A DNA stretch of 64,000 nucleotides. Source: Emcibacter sp. (GTDB taxonomy: Bacteria; Pseudomonadota; Alphaproteobacteria; Sphingomonadales; Emcibacteraceae). The translations under genes were made by a program, and so were the position numbers. The stretch covers positions 40,397 through 104,396 of the forward strand of contig JAIOYI010000009.1 in the NCBI GenBank assembly GCA_021741205.1, written 5' to 3'. A model generated the notes under the pieces. The model saw only the letters and a list, made by a program, of their open reading frames with translations, ran no database searches and had not been told where the DNA came from. Each line of letters starts with the position of its first letter. The first letter of the stretch is position 1. Shown here one piece after another: positions 19,296-28,822 of this stretch.

Positions 19296-19296
19296 G

Positions 19297-19332
19297 AAAA
19301 GGCCGCATCATCACCTGATGCAGCCTTTATAA
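19297..19332. terminator. Bidirectional terminator between C40 peptidase and cytochrome c genes
   Basis: AAGGCCGCATCA and TGATGCAGCCTT form a 12-bp stem with one mismatch and a TCACC loop, flanked by A-run and T-rich sides. It serves both convergent genes. Confidence 0.8.
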
Positions 19333-19350
19333 TATTAAATAATGATTCTG

Positions 19351-19974
19351 TTATTCAGCTGTGTCTGCTGCTGGTACTTCTTCTACTGGCGCTTCTTCTG
19401 TTGCAACGTCCTCAGATATTTCGACCATAGGAAGATCAGCAGGTGCATCGCTTAAACTGCGCAAAAAGGCAATAATAGAAGCCCTATCTGTCGCCTTTTT
19501 TAGTCCCGCAAAACTCATTTTTGTTTTTGGAACAAAGTCAGAAGGTTTGGTCAAGAAATGATCAAGGTCTTCATAGGTCCAGTTTCCGCCCTTTGCATAC
19601 ATAGCATCAGAAAAAGAGAAACCTTCATGGCCTCCTTTGGCACGACCGACAATATTCCAAAGATTGGGCCCAACAAGATTTTTACCACCCATATCCTGAG
19701 TATGACAGGCTTTGCATTTTTTAAAGATCGCTTCACCGTCCGACGCAGAGGCCACGGACAATAGCTGAGCAAGAGAGGGTCCCTCTTCTATAACAGCAGA
19801 ACTGTCTTGCGCATCAGCTGCCTCAGCATCCGCCTCTGCCACTTCAATAGGATAGGCATTAGAAGCAAGTTTTTCTTCTTCAAATATGACCTCGGTAAGG
19901 CCATTTATTCCGATTATAACCAGCACTGTCAGCAACAGCGCCATTACGATTTTATTTATCTCAAAGGAATTCAA
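19351..19974 (-). CDS. Membrane-anchored cytochrome c (CycM/c552-like)
   Basis: A 207-residue protein with an uncleaved N-terminal membrane anchor (about residues 8-31), an acidic Ala-rich linker, and a class I cytochrome c domain with CKACH (Cys87, Cys90, His91) and the Met ligand region KTKMSFAGLKK. It carries electrons in the periplasm, probably from the bc1 complex to a terminal oxidase. An extra acidic tail of about 25 residues (EEAPVEEVPAAD) follows the heme domain. Confidence 0.92.
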   Translation of the reverse strand: MNSFEINKIVMALLLTVLVIIGINGLTEVIFEEEKLASNAYPIEVAEADAEAADAQDSSAVIEEGPSLAQLLSVASASDGEAIFKKCKACHTQDMGGKNLVGPNLWNIVGRAKGGHEGFSFSDAMYAKGGNWTYEDLDHFLTKPSDFVPKTKMSFAGLKKATDRASIIAFLRSLSDAPADLPMVEISEDVATEEAPVEEVPAADTAE

Positions 19975-20212
19975 TTTTCTTCCTCATATCATTAATATTA
20001 TTTCTACCAGAACATAACCACCCTAAAAAACACATATGGTTTACGGAATAATTCTGCTCGCCCTTTACACTATCCTTTGTTTACAGATGTTTTGATGTCG
20101 ACACAAGACTTCTTCATCAAGAAAAAAAGAAAAAATACATATTGCTCGTTAAAATATTTGACAGCATAAGACCAACACTGAATACTGCACGAAAAATTAA
20201 CAGGGTAGAAAA

Positions 20213-21073
20213 ATGCAAAAAAACATGAATCCAGAGAATATTGTTGCTTTCCAGGGCGAACTTGGTGCCTATTCAAATTTGGCTTGCCTAACGATGTTTC
20301 CCCACATGCAACCACTTCCCTGTCATAGCTTTGAAGATGTTTTTACCGCTGTCGAAGACGGGCGAGCCAAATATGCCATGATTCCCATTGAAAATTCCGT
20401 TGCTGGACGTGTGGCTGCCATCCATCATCTGATCCCTCATTCTTCTTTGCATATTATCGGAGAACATTTTCAACGAATCAATCATCATTTGCTCGCCATT
20501 AAAGATGCCACGATGAACAGCCTTAAAGTGGTTCGAAGCCATGAACAGGCCTTGGGACAATGCCGTAAAAATCTTTTAAAATGGGGGTTAGAGTCTGATG
20601 TTTATTCTGACACAGCAGGAGCGGCAAAACTTATTTCTGAATTACAGGATCCCACGATTGGCGCCATTGCATCCTCTCTTGCGGGGGAAATATATGGTTT
20701 ACAAAGTTTAAAAGAAGACATAGAGGATGCAGACCATAACACAACCCGTTTTGTGATTTTTGCTCGGGAACCCATCAAAGATCTTCCCCAAGATGGCACC
20801 ACTGTAACAAGTTTCATCTTTCAAGTCAGAAACGTACCCGCCGCCCTCTATAAGGTTATGGGGGGATTTGCTACAAACGGCATCAACATGACAAAACTTG
20901 AGAGCTACCAACTCAATGGTGCTTTCGTTGCCACCCTTTTTTATGCCGATATAGAAGGGCATCCTGATGATGAAGGCGTAAAACACGCCTTTGAAGAGTT
21001 AGCATTCTTTACCAATGAGTTTCGCATCTTAGGGTGCTATTCTGCGGCACAATATCGTCTTGATCGAAAATAG
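20213..21073 (+). CDS. pheA: Prephenate dehydratase
   Basis: A 286-residue enzyme turning prephenate into phenylpyruvate for phenylalanine synthesis. The catalytic domain starts with VAFQGELGAYSNLA and contains IPIENSVAGRV and the conserved NTTRF motif. A C-terminal ACT domain (RNVPAALYKVMGGFATNGIN, then KLESYQL) gives feedback control by phenylalanine. There is no chorismate mutase domain, as usual in alphaproteobacteria. CAGGGTAG precedes the ATG. Confidence 0.95.
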   Translation: MQKNMNPENIVAFQGELGAYSNLACLTMFPHMQPLPCHSFEDVFTAVEDGRAKYAMIPIENSVAGRVAAIHHLIPHSSLHIIGEHFQRINHHLLAIKDATMNSLKVVRSHEQALGQCRKNLLKWGLESDVYSDTAGAAKLISELQDPTIGAIASSLAGEIYGLQSLKEDIEDADHNTTRFVIFAREPIKDLPQDGTTVTSFIFQVRNVPAALYKVMGGFATNGINMTKLESYQLNGAFVATLFYADIEGHPDDEGVKHAFEELAFFTNEFRILGCYSAAQYRLDRK

Positions 21074-21074
21074 A

Positions 21075-21713
21075 TTATTTGACAATAGGCCCACCATAAG
21101 CCATAGTCCCGCCATAAGATAGGGGAAAGGCATCGTCCAAATGCCATTTCTCATCAAGTTCCGGCCAGCCGCGATCGTCCATGCCTGCCATTTCCTTCCA
21201 GTTTTCCTTGCCGCTCCATTCTGAAATATCAAGGGCGTAAACCGTTGTCATTTTAATATCCTCTGGCCGAATAGGGCTATAATCCTTGTTCAATTCCAGG
21301 GGAGAGAAATATTTATTTATAAGCGCATATAAGGCTGATTTTTGCTCGGCATCATCTGTAACAGAACGAACATCACCGAATGCTATCACGCTGCGATACT
21401 GAACTGAAAAATGAAGTGCTTGATTTGAGGGCAGCAAACGCCCCATTTCAGTCGCACAGAAACACATCTTTTCATAGCGTTCTGTATTGGCCCGACGACG
21501 CCCAACGGTGGAGCCATGCATGTAAATACAATGTTTATCCTCTACATAAACATAGGTCATCGGATGAACAAAGGGTTGATCGTCCCAACGAGTTGCAAAA
21601 TGCCCAATCGGTAGACGCTTGATCATGTCCCTGATCCACGCATCACTTTGTTTCAAATGCCCTCTGCGTTGTTGTGATGCGGGGCGGCTTTTTAAATCAT
21701 ATCCTTTAGCCAT
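21075..21713 (-). CDS. Pyridoxamine 5'-phosphate oxidase family protein
   Basis: A 212-residue flavin-binding split-barrel protein. GHFATRWDDQPFVHPMTYVY and HCIYMHGSTVGRR are the typical FMN-contact strands of the PNPOx-like (Pyridox_ox_2) group. Members with this layout often sit beside MocR/PdxR regulators, and here a decayed MocR fragment lies directly upstream in the divergent direction. The true substrate is unclear; it need not be a vitamin B6 enzyme. Confidence 0.85.
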   Translation of the reverse strand: MAKGYDLKSRPASQQRRGHLKQSDAWIRDMIKRLPIGHFATRWDDQPFVHPMTYVYVEDKHCIYMHGSTVGRRRANTERYEKMCFCATEMGRLLPSNQALHFSVQYRSVIAFGDVRSVTDDAEQKSALYALINKYFSPLELNKDYSPIRPEDIKMTTVYALDISEWSGKENWKEMAGMDDRGWPELDEKWHLDDAFPLSYGGTMAYGGPIVK

Positions 21714-21715
21714 GA

Positions 21716-22039
21716 CATATTACCTTTCTTATTGAATATGCTACAACAAATAACCTAGTATATGGTTATATAATCGCACCTGAAAATATCCGCAAGTCCA
21801 TCGCTCATGAAATTAACCATAAACATATGCAGCCCTCTTGGCTTTTACAATTGGCCATGGCTCATTTCATCAGGACAGGCGAGTTAAACAAATATATACG
21901 ACGCATGTGGCACCATTATGCCTCCACTTCTTGGCACGGTTTTGCTCTTGGTTATGGTCATTTAACAAAGGAAAAAATAGAAATGGGACTGGCCTTACTT
22001 GTTGCTAAGTTAAATCAACGTATTAAAAAAGAGACTTAA
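21716..22039 (+). pseudogene. Remnant of a MocR/PdxR-type regulator (aminotransferase domain, internally deleted)
   Basis: The open frame reads VYGYIIAPENIRKSI, then LLQLAMAHFIRTGELNKYIRRM, then jumps to HGFALGYGHLTKEKIEMGL. These are two separate pieces of the C-terminal aminotransferase-like domain of MocR proteins; the roughly 60 residues normally between them are missing, as are the HTH domain and PLP lysine region. No sensible start exists (ATG 21827 is internal). Divergent placement beside the PNPOx-like gene fits an inactivated local regulator. Confidence 0.75.
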
Positions 22040-22446
22040 CCCAGTAGGCTTTGAAGATGATTTTTCACCGCATCAGGGAGACTTATTGCCTTGCGTGCCA
22101 ATCTGTCGAAATAAAGTCCCGTAAGAACGGTTGTCGCCGCAATATCCCCTGTCTCATTATTACGCATTTCATGACGAAATTTAATGGACTTATCGGTATG
22201 TTCAACAAGTTCACTATGGATCGTTATAATATCTCCGGGCATCAGTTCTCTTTTATATTTAATGGTCTGCTCTACGGCGACCATCCCCTTTTTATTATCT
22301 CGCATTATTTTGCCGCCAAGTCCGATTGAGGAAAAAAAGACCCAAGTTGCCTCGTCAAATTTTCCCACATAATGCATAACATTCATATGTCCCATATGAT
22401 CACAATGCCAAGGATAAACAACGCCCTGATAAGTTTGAAGTGACAT
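22036..22446 (-). CDS. Hot-dog acyl-CoA thioesterase (4HBT/FadM-like)
   Basis: A 136-residue single hot-dog protein. YPWHCDHMGHMNVMHYVGKFDEA carries the conserved Asp and His region of the YbgC/FadM family, and IKYKRELMPGDIITIHSEL is the core strand. It probably hydrolyses acyl-CoA esters. It overlaps the MocR remnant by 4 bp tail to tail. Confidence 0.88.
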   Translation of the reverse strand: MSLQTYQGVVYPWHCDHMGHMNVMHYVGKFDEATWVFFSSIGLGGKIMRDNKKGMVAVEQTIKYKRELMPGDIITIHSELVEHTDKSIKFRHEMRNNETGDIAATTVLTGLYFDRLARKAISLPDAVKNHLQSLLG

Positions 22447-22518
22447 TTTAATCCATGATCCTTTCTTTATTTTTGTTCTATGTGTCTATAATACGACAAG
22501 CTCATTAATATTATCTTA

Positions 22519-23463
22519 TTAATCCTGTTTCAACCATTCTTCCAACAAGTTTCGAGCAATCGCAATTTTCGGCGGAATTTTAAGGGGGTGGCTTTGGTTC
22601 TTTGCAATAATTTCTCTCAGTTGTTGTTTTTCTATCCAAATTGCATCAACCAGTTCATTTTCATCCAAAATAATCTCTGTGGTTAAGGCATGAGCAAAAA
22701 CTCCGATCATTAAAGATGAGGGGAAGGGCCATGGTTGGCTCATCTTATAATGAACATCCCCAATTTTAATACCGACTTCTTCAAATACTTCTCGTCTTGT
22801 GGCCTCTTCAATGGTTTCACCGGGTTCCATAAAGCCCGCCAAGGCCGAATAATTTCTCTCTGGCCAACCTATACCTCGACCCATAAGACATTGATCACCA
22901 CAGATCACCAGCATAATAACAACAGGGTCCGTACGGGGAAAATGCTCAGCACCACAACCATCACGGATGCATTTTCGAATATACCCCCCATTCTGAACTT
23001 TTGTCATTCCGCCACAACAGGAACAAAAATGCCGCCTGCCATTCCATTCAAGCAACATCTTTCCCCGACCAAGAAGGGCTGGTATAGAATCAAATCCATC
23101 CGCACAAATTTGCAGTGCCGCCGAACGCAGATCAATAAATTTTTCATGGGGTAATGTTGCGATTTTTTGAGCCAGACCAAGGGCGAAAAAGGCCACATCG
23201 CCGTCCAGCCCCATAAAAGCCCAATCTATTGTTGCCCAATCTATTGTTGCAACATCTTGATCCATAATAGAATTTATCTGATCAACGGTTTTATAGGCGG
23301 GTCTTAAATTATCCGAAATATCCATTAAAGGGCGACCACCACTATAAAGCAGAAAACGGCTGGTGTGATCTTCAAGTCTTTCTGAAAGCCACGCCTCATT
23401 CCCCCTTAGATGATCTGATGGATTAAGCGAAAATCCCGAAAAAATACAATTATCTGTTATCAT
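22519..23463 (-). CDS. nudC: NAD(+)/NADH pyrophosphatase
   Basis: A 314-residue Nudix protein with an N-terminal NudC domain, a four-Cys zinc ribbon (CSCC...C...C) and the Nudix box GFMEPGETIEEATRREVFEE. The SQPWPFP motif after the box is diagnostic of NudC. The enzyme hydrolyses NADH and can remove NAD caps from RNA. Oddity: a perfect 15-bp tandem duplication gives ATIDWATIDW. Confidence 0.94.
   Translation of the reverse strand: MITDNCIFSGFSLNPSDHLRGNEAWLSERLEDHTSRFLLYSGGRPLMDISDNLRPAYKTVDQINSIMDQDVATIDWATIDWAFMGLDGDVAFFALGLAQKIATLPHEKFIDLRSAALQICADGFDSIPALLGRGKMLLEWNGRRHFCSCCGGMTKVQNGGYIRKCIRDGCGAEHFPRTDPVVIMLVICGDQCLMGRGIGWPERNYSALAGFMEPGETIEEATRREVFEEVGIKIGDVHYKMSQPWPFPSSLMIGVFAHALTTEIILDENELVDAIWIEKQQLREIIAKNQSHPLKIPPKIAIARNLLEEWLKQD
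23221..23250. repeat. 15-bp perfect tandem duplication inside nudC
   Basis: CCAATCTATTGTTGC occurs twice in a row. It is in frame and inserts five residues (ATIDW) in the N-terminal domain of NudC. Confidence 0.95.
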
Positions 23464-23556
23464 ACATCACTTATTATTCTTTGAATTTGCTCTGTAATTT
23501 GCCTAAAGCACACTGCCACAAGCTATAAAAAAATTCCACCTTAATACATAACTTAC

Positions 23557-23585
23557 TTGATCTTAGAAGAAAAAGAGACCATATA
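23557..23585 (+). promoter_or_regulatory. Likely sigma-70 promoter of the SRP RNA gene
   Basis: TTGATC and CATATA are separated by 17 bp and place the transcription start close to 23592, the first base of the SRP RNA stem. Confidence 0.45.
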
Positions 23586-23592
23586 GTCGCCT

Positions 23593-23680
23593 GAGAGGTT
23601 GGCGGACGATTGACCCGCCAATTCGGTCAGGCCCGGAAGGGAGCAGCCGCAACGGGATATATCGGGTTGTCCAATCTCTC
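23593..23680 (+). ncRNA. ffs: Signal recognition particle RNA (4.5S, small bacterial type)
   Basis: The conserved domain IV hairpin GGTCAGGCCCGGAAGGGAGC, continuing into AGCCGCAACGGG, is unmistakable. Outer strands GAGAGGTTGG and CCAATCTCTC close the long hairpin, giving about 88 nt. It binds Ffh to target membrane proteins. Position directly upstream of dnaX is conserved in many alphaproteobacteria. Ends are estimated from the pairing. Confidence 0.95.
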
Positions 23681-23817
23681 ACCCTACAAAGGCTTTATGA
23701 CAAAATATTTGCCTTTTTTCTCCTCGGATTTATAAAAAAAATCAACTCACCACTGGCAAATTTCGTGTGGCGGTTTTATAGTGGAAAAAACAACCTTTTG
23801 TCCGTGGATAAATCCGT

Positions 23818-25638
23818 ATGTCAGAAACACCCCTAATCAACAATGATAAGAATTACCGTGTATTAGCTCGGAAATATAGGCCAACCAATTTCGATGAACT
23901 TATCGGTCAAGAGGCCATGGTTCGCACTCTGTCAAATGCCATTGAAACAGGTCGTCTTGCCCATGCTTTTATCCTAACTGGTGTGCGAGGTGTAGGAAAA
24001 ACAACAACGGCTCGCATCATTGCAAAAGCCTTAAACTGTATTGGACCAGATGGGTTGGGCGGGGCAACCATATCCCCTTGCGGTCAATGTAAGAATTGCA
24101 TAACCATTGCCGAATCTCAGCATGTGGATGTTATGGAAATGGATGCCGCAAGCCGAACGGGTATTGATGACATTCGTGAAATTATCGAAGGCGTGCGGTA
24201 TTCCTCTGTTTCAGCTCGTTATAAGATTTATATCATTGACGAGGTTCATATGCTGTCCCGCAATGCCTTTAATGCCCTTCTTAAAACATTGGAAGAGCCG
24301 CCAGAGCATGTAAAATTCATTTTTGCCACCACGGAAATCCGCAAGGTTCCCGTCACTGTCCTCAGCCGTTGTCAGCGTTTTGACCTGCGCCGTATTTCCA
24401 TTGAACAACTCACCAACCATTTTAACAAACTGGCCACCCATGAAAATTGCGAGATTGAACAAAATGCTCTCGCCATGATCGCACGGGCAGCCGAAGGATC
24501 TGTTCGGGATGGTTTAAGCCTTCTGGATCAGGCCTTTGCCCATTGTGCGGGCATTGTAACCGAACAACAGGTTCGGGACATGCTCGGTCTTGCGGACCGC
24601 GCGCAGGTTCTTGATCTTTATAAGGCTGTGATGAAAGGGGAAACCGCAAGCGCCCTTGCTCAATTACGCAGCCAATATGATTTTGGTGCCGATCCTGAAG
24701 TCATTTTAAGCGATATGTTGGAACTGACCCATTGGCTTACCCGCCTCAAAGTCGTCCCAGATGCAGGCGAAGACGTTGTTACCTCTGAGACTGAACGCAG
24801 TCTTGGTCTGGAAATGGCAACAGGCCTTAGTATGCAGACATTAACAAGAACATGGCAAATGCTCCTTAAAGGACTTAGCGAAGTACGTCATGCCCCATCT
24901 CCCATTGCGGCAACCGAAATGGTGTTGGTGCGCATGACCTATGCCACAAAACTTCCCACCCCAACTGACTTGATCAAAAAACTAGAAGATGCGCCTCGAA
25001 ATGAGGATAATGCCAGTGTAAAGGGAGACAGCAGCCGCTCTTCCCGCCAGTCAAATGTTCAAAACCTAAACAACCCAACCCAAACAGGGCATGAAAGCCG
25101 TGAACCAAGAGCATTTCAGATTATTCAGAATAGGGGACAAGCCCGTATCTTAGCACAGGATATATTGCCGTCTCAAGATCAGGATTACGAGCCTTCTCCA
25201 CAAAACTTTAAAGAACTTGTCGCCCTGTTTGAGCGTCACAACGAAGCCACCATTGCTTTTCATCTTACTGAAAATGTCCATTCCGAAGACTTTGTTCAGG
25301 GCCGGATGAATATGCGTTTAAAAGAACAAACCCCCAGTAATTTAATTGGCCGAATCAGTGAGCTTCTGAAACAATGGACAGGGGAAAGGTGGCTTATTTC
25401 TGAAACCAAAGAGCAAGGCGAAAAAACTTTATACGAGCAGAAAGAGTTACAAGCACAGCAATTACGGGATCGCATCCATAAAAATCCCCTTATCAAGGCA
25501 GTATTAGAACAATTTTCGGATGCAACAATCACGGAGATTAAACAGAAAATCGAAGAATTTTCTCTTTCCAATGATGGTTCCTCAGATTTTTTGTACGAAA
25601 ATTTCCTTATTGCAGAAGATGAATTTGGTCTTGACTAG
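23818..25638 (+). CDS. dnaX: DNA polymerase III subunit gamma/tau
   Basis: A 606-residue clamp-loader ATPase. It has the P-loop GVRGVGKTTTARI, a zinc site with CGQCKNC, the Walker B region YIIDEVHML and sensor/arginine-finger motif VLSRCQRFDLRR. The C-terminal tau-like region (about 390-606) is divergent and binds polymerase alpha and DnaB in the family. No obvious slippery heptamer for making a short gamma form was noticed. First gene of dnaX-ybaB-recR. Confidence 0.96.
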   Translation: MSETPLINNDKNYRVLARKYRPTNFDELIGQEAMVRTLSNAIETGRLAHAFILTGVRGVGKTTTARIIAKALNCIGPDGLGGATISPCGQCKNCITIAESQHVDVMEMDAASRTGIDDIREIIEGVRYSSVSARYKIYIIDEVHMLSRNAFNALLKTLEEPPEHVKFIFATTEIRKVPVTVLSRCQRFDLRRISIEQLTNHFNKLATHENCEIEQNALAMIARAAEGSVRDGLSLLDQAFAHCAGIVTEQQVRDMLGLADRAQVLDLYKAVMKGETASALAQLRSQYDFGADPEVILSDMLELTHWLTRLKVVPDAGEDVVTSETERSLGLEMATGLSMQTLTRTWQMLLKGLSEVRHAPSPIAATEMVLVRMTYATKLPTPTDLIKKLEDAPRNEDNASVKGDSSRSSRQSNVQNLNNPTQTGHESREPRAFQIIQNRGQARILAQDILPSQDQDYEPSPQNFKELVALFERHNEATIAFHLTENVHSEDFVQGRMNMRLKEQTPSNLIGRISELLKQWTGERWLISETKEQGEKTLYEQKELQAQQLRDRIHKNPLIKAVLEQFSDATITEIKQKIEEFSLSNDGSSDFLYENFLIAEDEFGLD

Positions 25639-25708
25639 GGCCATGACTTATACAAAAAACCAGTATATATATGACAGATTAACAGCATAGAGATTATGTG
25701 GAGAGAAT

Positions 25709-26032
25709 ATGAAAAATCTTGGTAAAATGATGAAACAAGCGCAAGAAATGCAAGCCAAAATGACAGGTATGCAAGAGGCCTTGGAAAAAGTGGAATCCAC
25801 AGGGCAATCAGGCGGTGGCATGGTGACTGTCACCCTTAACGGCAAGGGCAATATGAAAAAATTAAAAATTGATCCTTCTCTTTTCAATAGCGATGATGCG
25901 GAGGTTGTCGAAGATTTAATCGTTGCGGCCTTTAATGAAGCCAAACGCAAGGTAGAAGAACATTCTCAAAGTGAAATGGCAAAAATAACAGGTGGATTAC
26001 AACTGCCCGAAGGTTTTAATCTTCCCTTCTAA
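25709..26032 (+). CDS. YbaB/EbfC family nucleoid-associated protein
   Basis: A 107-residue protein opening with MKNLGKMMKQAQEMQAKM and ending LQLPEGFNLPF, as in the family. It is a small dimeric DNA-binding protein. It lies between dnaX and recR, the conserved order; GGAGAGAAT precedes the ATG. Confidence 0.95.
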   Translation: MKNLGKMMKQAQEMQAKMTGMQEALEKVESTGQSGGGMVTVTLNGKGNMKKLKIDPSLFNSDDAEVVEDLIVAAFNEAKRKVEEHSQSEMAKITGGLQLPEGFNLPF

Positions 26033-26058
26033 ATCATTATTAAAAAAAGGGTCTGACA

Positions 26059-26667
26059 TTGTATCGCAAGGCATCCTATGGTTCTGAACTTGATCACCTT
26101 ATCCAGCTTTTATCAAAATTGCCGGGGCTTGGGCCAAGGTCTGCGCGCCGTGCGGCCTTGCAACTGATTAAGCGCAAAGACAGCATCATGCGCCCCCTAT
26201 CCACGGCACTCGCCGAGGTGGCCGAGCATGTCAACCCCTGTAGCAATTGTGGGAATCTCGATACCATTGACCCCTGCCATATTTGCAGTAGTGAAAAACG
26301 TGACGGCACAATAATTTGTGTTATTGAGGATGTGGCGGATTTATGGGCTTTGGAACGGGCAGGATCCTATTCTGGGAAATATCACGTTCTTGGCGGTACT
26401 TTATCAGCCTTAGACGGCGTTGGTCCAGATGATCTCAATATTATTTCACTGATTGAACGCGCCAATAAAGATATTGTCACAGAAGTCATTATTGCCACCA
26501 ACGCCACCGTTGATGGACAAACAACGGCTCATTATATCACAGATCGTCTGAAGAACTGCCACGTTGCCGTAACACGGCTCGCCCACGGTGTTCCCGTCGG
26601 AGGAGAATTAGACTATTTAGATGACGGCACCCTAACGGCAGCTCTGAAATCCAGACGTCCTTTTTAA
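26059..26667 (+). CDS. recR: Recombination mediator RecR
   Basis: A 202-residue protein starting at TTG behind AAGGG. It has a helix-hairpin-helix ([19 protein letters not shown]), a Cys4 zinc finger ([16 protein letters not shown]), a Toprim domain ([15 protein letters not shown]) and the Walker-B-like C-terminus [19 protein letters not shown]. It loads RecA at gaps together with RecFO. Confidence 0.96.
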   Translation: MYRKASYGSELDHLIQLLSKLPGLGPRSARRAALQLIKRKDSIMRPLSTALAEVAEHVNPCSNCGNLDTIDPCHICSSEKRDGTIICVIEDVADLWALERAGSYSGKYHVLGGTLSALDGVGPDDLNIISLIERANKDIVTEVIIATNATVDGQTTAHYITDRLKNCHVAVTRLAHGVPVGGELDYLDDGTLTAALKSRRPF

Positions 26668-26862
26668 AAAGAACATCCCTTTACCATACCAAGAGATGAC
26701 ATATAACATTCTCTTTATTTTTTCCGTCCCATTGCATCCAAATCATAATAGTTATCCAAAATATTAATAAGATTTTAACCAGTATTTTTGTACAAGAAAT
26801 ATGAAGACTTAAGTCACTCTGGTAATCCCACCCTAGTACAAGTAACATAAAGGCATCACAAT

Positions 26863-27399
26863 ATGGCTCAAAAAGATATTACCCCTACAGGAAAAGAAAT
26901 ATTTTTCCCTGAAAATGAATTCATCGTCAGCAAAACTGATCTTAAGGGAAAAATTACCTATACTAATATTTTATTTGAAAAGATGAGCGGCTACAGCCGT
27001 GATGAAATCCTTGGCCAACCTCATAATCTGATCCGCCATCCTGATATGCCCCATTGTATTTTTAAACTTTTATGGGATACTCTCCAGCAGAAGAAAGAAA
27101 TATTCGCCTATGTCATGAATATGCACAGAAGCGGTGATCATTATTGGGTCTTAGCCCATGTTGTACCAACCTATGATTTAATGGGTAATCACGTAGGCTA
27201 TCATTCCAGCAGACGCTCCCCTAACAGGAAGGTCGTTAAACAAATGCAATCTTACTATCGGGATCTCAATAATATTGAAAGAAAGCATTCTAATGTTAAG
27301 GCGGGCATGCAAGCTGCTCTTGATAGTTTTAATGACCTGTTGAAAGAAAAGGGAACGAGCTATGCTGAATATATATTCTCCCTTAATGCAGCAGCGTGA
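26863..27399 (+). CDS. PAS-domain sensor protein (CetB/Aer-PAS-like)
   Basis: A 178-residue soluble protein that is essentially one PAS domain (about residues 15-130): ENEFIVSKTDLKGKITYTN, then GQPHNLIRHPDMP and HRSGDHYWVLAHVVPTYD. This is the FAD-binding Aer/CetB subtype, with the NLIRHPDMP stretch. A short helical tail follows. There is no transmitter domain, so it must signal through a partner; the soluble chemoreceptor 57 bp downstream is the obvious one, as for Campylobacter CetB-CetA. Redox sensing by FAD is known for the subtype, inferred here. Confidence 0.85.
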   Translation: MAQKDITPTGKEIFFPENEFIVSKTDLKGKITYTNILFEKMSGYSRDEILGQPHNLIRHPDMPHCIFKLLWDTLQQKKEIFAYVMNMHRSGDHYWVLAHVVPTYDLMGNHVGYHSSRRSPNRKVVKQMQSYYRDLNNIERKHSNVKAGMQAALDSFNDLLKEKGTSYAEYIFSLNAAA

Positions 27400-27408
27400 T
27401 CACCACAA

Positions 27409-27442
27409 AATATACAGATATTATAAATATACAGATATTATA
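27409..27442. repeat. 17-bp perfect tandem repeat between PAS and MCP genes
   Basis: AATATACAGATATTATA is present twice head to tail, ending just before the ribosome site AAAGGCAG of the MCP gene. Each unit contains a partial AT-rich dyad. Confidence 0.9.
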
Positions 27443-27456
27443 AAAGGCAGAAATAA

Positions 27457-28767
27457 ATGAGTATCTTTTCAAGAAAAAAAGCATCAAATGATATATTCTC
27501 TCCTGGAGACATTAATGAATTAGCGGAAATTTGTAATGATGTTGCATCTGGCGAGAGTCCAGACTCTTTGAAGAATTTTTCCGGCAATCCTGAATTACGA
27601 AATTTGGCGCAATCAATTTATGCTGCAATCAGTATTAAAAATAAAAATGATGATAATCATGAAACAAATGCCTTAATGTCCGTATTTGAGCGCATTGTTA
27701 AAGGCGATCTCGAAGCCCGCGTTCTTGATGAAGATAGGAACACAGATATTGGAAAAATAGCCAACGAACTCAATATCTTTCTTGATGTGGTTCAATGCTT
27801 TATGTCTGAGGCTGGTGAAACCATGCGGGCGGTTCGGGACGGTGAATATTACCGTCGTATTATGCCAGAAGGCATGGGCGGCGAATTTTTGCGTCACAGC
27901 GGAGCCATTAATGCCGTTGTAGGACAAATTCAAGAAAAAGACCGTATCGTAAAATCCATGACCGCTAAATTCATCGACAATGTCAAAGAAATGATCAAGT
28001 CATCAACGGATTTAGCTCCAAAAGCCACACAAATGTCAGGCACGGCAAGTAATACAAAGATCTTTTGTGACCATGCGGTAAGATCGGCCAATGAAACCAA
28101 ATCAAGCGTTCAGACCGTTGCTAGTGCCGCTGAGGAATTAAGCAGCTCTATTGGTGAAATCACTCATCAAGTGGAACGCTCCTCTGGTCTTATCTCTGAA
28201 ACAGTAGAAGATGTGGGCAAAACTGAGCAGGCCATCAACGAACTCTCCACGGAAGTTCAACGTATTACTACGATTTTGAACATTATTACGGAAATTTCCG
28301 GTCAGACAAATCTTCTGGCCTTGAATGCCACCATTGAAGCGGCCCGTGCCGGTGAAGCGGGTAAAGGGTTTGCGGTTGTGGCCAATGAAGTGAAAAGCCT
28401 GGCCCAAAAAACAGCAGAAGCCACAGACCAAATCACATCACAGCTTCAAAAAATTCAAAGTGTAACAAATTTAGCTATCGGAACAGTGACCCATATTGGT
28501 GAAAAAATTGACTCGGTGAAAGATATCTCCGTAAGCATTAATAATGCCATGAGCGAACAATCCGCCGCAACCAATGAAATTAGCCGAAGCGCACAGCTTG
28601 CCGCGACAAGCACAGAAGAAGCAAACAGGCGTATCGAAGAAGTTAATGGCGGTGCAGATGAAACAGGCGCTGCTGCGGATGAGATGCTAAACACTGTTAA
28701 AGTCATGGCCGAAAAAAGCACATCACTCCAAGCTGATCTCAATGAATTCATGGCTAAATTAACATAA
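27457..28767 (+). CDS. Soluble methyl-accepting chemotaxis protein
   Basis: A 436-residue chemoreceptor without any transmembrane segment. An N-terminal helical part with HAMP-like repeats ([25 protein letters not shown]) leads to the MCP signalling domain with the invariant hairpin tip [20 protein letters not shown] and [14 protein letters not shown]. It couples to CheA/CheW. No sensory domain of its own is evident, so input probably comes from the PAS protein encoded upstream. Confidence 0.92.
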   Translation: MSIFSRKKASNDIFSPGDINELAEICNDVASGESPDSLKNFSGNPELRNLAQSIYAAISIKNKNDDNHETNALMSVFERIVKGDLEARVLDEDRNTDIGKIANELNIFLDVVQCFMSEAGETMRAVRDGEYYRRIMPEGMGGEFLRHSGAINAVVGQIQEKDRIVKSMTAKFIDNVKEMIKSSTDLAPKATQMSGTASNTKIFCDHAVRSANETKSSVQTVASAAEELSSSIGEITHQVERSSGLISETVEDVGKTEQAINELSTEVQRITTILNIITEISGQTNLLALNATIEAARAGEAGKGFAVVANEVKSLAQKTAEATDQITSQLQKIQSVTNLAIGTVTHIGEKIDSVKDISVSINNAMSEQSAATNEISRSAQLAATSTEEANRRIEEVNGGADETGAAADEMLNTVKVMAEKSTSLQADLNEFMAKLT

Positions 28768-28785
28768 ATCTATTTTTAAATTTAA

Positions 28786-28822
28786 AAGGCCTGTCCACTA
28801 ATATGGACGGGCTTTTTCTTTT
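28786..28822 (+). terminator. Terminator after the MCP gene
   Basis: GCCTGTCCA and TGGACGGGC form a 9-bp stem around CTAATA, followed by TTTTTCTTTT. Confidence 0.85.
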
